From an uncultured Nitrospira sp. (GTDB lineage Bacteria; Nitrospirota; Nitrospiria; Nitrospirales; Nitrospiraceae): 64,000 nucleotides of DNA. Every line of letters begins with the position of its first letter. Positions within the stretch are counted from its first letter, which is position 1. Location: contig CABVRZ010000021.1 in NCBI GenBank assembly GCA_902500775.1, forward strand, positions 1 to 64,000, in the 5' to 3' direction. The notes beneath the pieces were generated by a model. The model saw nothing but the letters and a program-made list of their open reading frames with translations, made no database searches and had not been told where the DNA came from. The position numbers and the translations under genes are program-made. This document shows, piece after piece, positions 63,601 through 64,000 of the stretch.

Positions 63601-63906
63601 CGTTCCAATCGTGCGTTCCAATGGGACGCTAATCAGGTCCGCAAACAGGCGGTTGGCGTAAACAATGATGCCGTTCACATCGATCGTAACCGCACCCTCA
63701 TTCATGGATTCGACGAAGATTCGATACGGATGGTCGGCCCCTTGAAGGGTGTACACCTGCTCACCCTGGGAGCCGTTGAGCAACACGGCATCGACCCCTC
63801 CGGTGCGGATGGCCTGCAACGCCTCCCGCGCCTCATCGAGTTGCATGCGCAGCGCCTGATTCTCCTTGAGCACTGCTGTGTAAGATGATGTTCGCTTCGG
63901 GCTCAT
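60676..63906 (-). CDS. Soluble PAS hybrid histidine kinase
   Basis: A 1,076-residue protein without membrane helices. An N-terminal coiled coil (ALRMQLDEAREALQAIRTGG) precedes five PAS domains (about 60-175, 180-300, 305-425, 430-550, 555-680), a HisKA_3 region with H723 (RKRLAAELHDHLQQILVFGK), a HATPase domain (about 810-915, FGLFSIQERMRALGGAFELH) and a NarL-like receiver (about 945-1070, D1006 in VVVMDINMP). The ATG overlaps the stop of an incomplete upstream gene (ATGA), so the two are probably co-translated. The stop is supplied at the edge of the IS30 remnant. Confidence 0.92.
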   Translation of the reverse strand: MSPKRTSSYTAVLKENQALRMQLDEAREALQAIRTGGVDAVLLNGSQGEQVYTLQGADHPYRIFVESMNEGAVTIDVNGIIVYANRLFADLISVPLERTIGTAVQQFVSPPDRSQWEEVTDKAKGQASRGELSLISAVGETIPILLSVQQLPMEPERFYCCIVTDLRGQRIREQFQESASRLQKLLRQSPAGIVETDATGRMTLVNQRWCEMLGYTEGELLQMSVMDVTDHSSLEATKSLINRLIEGAQQIQIEKNYRRKDGSVLTANSMVSASRDQDGTLLGLVAVVLDITARKQTEDRLRESEARFRQLSTSLPLLAWTCLPNGLCDFLSQQWVTYTGIPEAEQLGYGWLEQLHPDDRDRTVVAWNAAVEADSDFHWDFCIRRYDGEYRWFESKATPVRDEQGKTVKWFGFNSDVTERRRAEEALKENEERFRTLADNMSQFAWMADADGSFFWYNRRWFDYTGTTLVDMNGWGWQKVHHPDHLHRVIEKWRQAVETKTVWGDTFPLRAKDGSYRWFLSCAVPIRDGGGNVVRWFGTNTDITELREAEENLATLASIVRSSDDAMFSVSPGGFIMSWNRGAERLFGYTAEEAIGRSTLMLIPPERYGEGASILSRIRRNQSVEHHETVRCRKDGTLLDVSITVSPIKDEQGQIVGASKVVRDITERKRQEEELRRWKDTLEQRVAERTQELKLSQARLRAMASELNLTEQRERKRLAAELHDHLQQILVFGKLTIGNSKRQLAEVPSVFDMLKKLDDIFSDALTYTRTLVTELSPSVLRDHGLAVGLKWLTEHMRNKHAFAVTVMVPDDSELHLPEDHVILLFQSVRELLINAAKHAGTGTATVQMDKRDGQLIIDVCDEGAGFDLAVVAEAGSPSGGISSKFGLFSIQERMRALGGAFELHSEPGKGTTARLLLPLPTSGEGKEPEANGSEAVVPMGERAVPQSQPQERILRVLLVDDHAMVRQGLRSMLEIYTDLHVIGEAGNGTEAIRLTDALQPHVVVMDINMPKMNGIEATEQIKSHWPEITVVGISVNTGDENCQAMMQAGAVTVLPKEAAVEQLHETIVRAVATVST

Positions 63907-64000
63907 GGTTCCACAGTGTTTGTCGAGAGACCCAGGCGGCGCACAGTCTCCTTCGTCTCGGAGAGATCACCGATAAGCCGACGCTGGGGGAGCGGCAAAG
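63903..64000 (-). CDS. Partial upstream gene, C-terminal end
   Basis: The last about 31 codons of a gene that continues beyond the window: QRRLIGDLSETKETVRRLGL and STNTVEP, then TGA. The amphipathic LSETKETVRRL stretch resembles the coiled-coil end of kinase or PAS-type proteins. The stop overlaps the ATG of the hybrid kinase by ATGA, a sign of co-translation. The identity is unknown. Confidence 0.4.
   Translation of the reverse strand, partial: LPLPQRRLIGDLSETKETVRRLGLSTNTVEP

Noticed and set aside
1-64000. CRISPR array, toxin-antitoxin pair, restriction-modification or other defence system
   Set aside because: No regularly spaced direct repeats, no Cas, nuclease-methylase or toxin-antitoxin pairs recognised.
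1-64000. tRNA or rRNA genes as insertion targets for the recombinase remnant
   Set aside because: None could be recognised by eye; a tRNA scan would be decisive.

Overview
The window looks like part of a chromosome of a Nitrospira-type bacterium (phylum Nitrospirota). This is an inference from gene content, with no marker gene to prove it: large PAS-rich hybrid histidine kinases, NarL/LuxR regulators, CsbD, BON, DUF1328, DUF2934 and DUF748 proteins, and small secreted or zinc-ribbon proteins typical of that lineage. No rRNA, tRNA, CRISPR array or phage structural gene was seen. Most intact genes have good GGAGG-type ribosome binding sites.

The window alternates between maintained genes and decaying DNA. 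Left third (1-31 kb): relics of five insertion-sequence families (IS3 at 148-1548, 11.7-12.6 and 25.1 kb; IS30 at 7.8-8.7 kb; IS481 at 18.65-19.74 kb; IS630 at 26.65-27.1 kb), a dead tyrosine recombinase (5.5-6.1 kb) and a dead outer-membrane protein gene (16.5-17.6 kb). Between them lie small envelope and stress genes: a cupredoxin-like lipoprotein, a CBS-domain protein, two NarL-type regulators in convergent orientation, a BON lipoprotein, an AI-2E family transporter, Fe/Mn superoxide dismutase, a DUF3015 lipoprotein, an ElaB/YqjE/YihY-like envelope cluster, and a phospholipase D-type enzyme with two HKD motifs.

Centre (31-43 kb): a signalling region with a membrane hybrid kinase, a second PAS kinase whose CHASE3 sensor part is broken, an Rcp1-type response regulator overlapping that kinase by 4 bp, and a REC-kinase-REC hybrid. 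Interleaved are small envelope proteins (DUF1328, a secreted beta/gamma-crystallin, a beta-barrel protein, a 27-residue membrane protein, two CsbD proteins).

Right third (44-64 kb): a DUF748 (AsmA-like) protein, a DUF1207 gene with three in-frame stops, glucose-6-phosphate dehydrogenase, another IS3 relic followed by a degenerate GGDEF protein, a ferritin-like protein, DUF2934, an OmpA-type protein with 51-residue coiled-coil repeats next to a DUF4398 lipoprotein, a ruined glgX, a RibD-C reductase, a lone receiver protein, an MscS tail, an IS30 relic, and a large soluble PAS hybrid kinase whose start overlaps the end of an incomplete upstream gene.

The most distinctive non-coding signal is a family of short terminal-inverted-repeat elements bounded by TA (1782-1988, 24793-24929, 44337-44563), with a fourth unrelated element at 51733-51949. 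One copy supplies the stop codon of a yihY-like gene and another truncates a secreted-protein gene. Many dead genes carry point stops at conserved codons, several at tryptophan, rather than large deletions, which suggests recent and continuing decay. I did not find a clear new defence or biosynthetic system. The best candidates for new biology are the three hybrid kinases ending in NarL-like receivers without output domains, the envelope-stress modules, and the TA-bounded elements.
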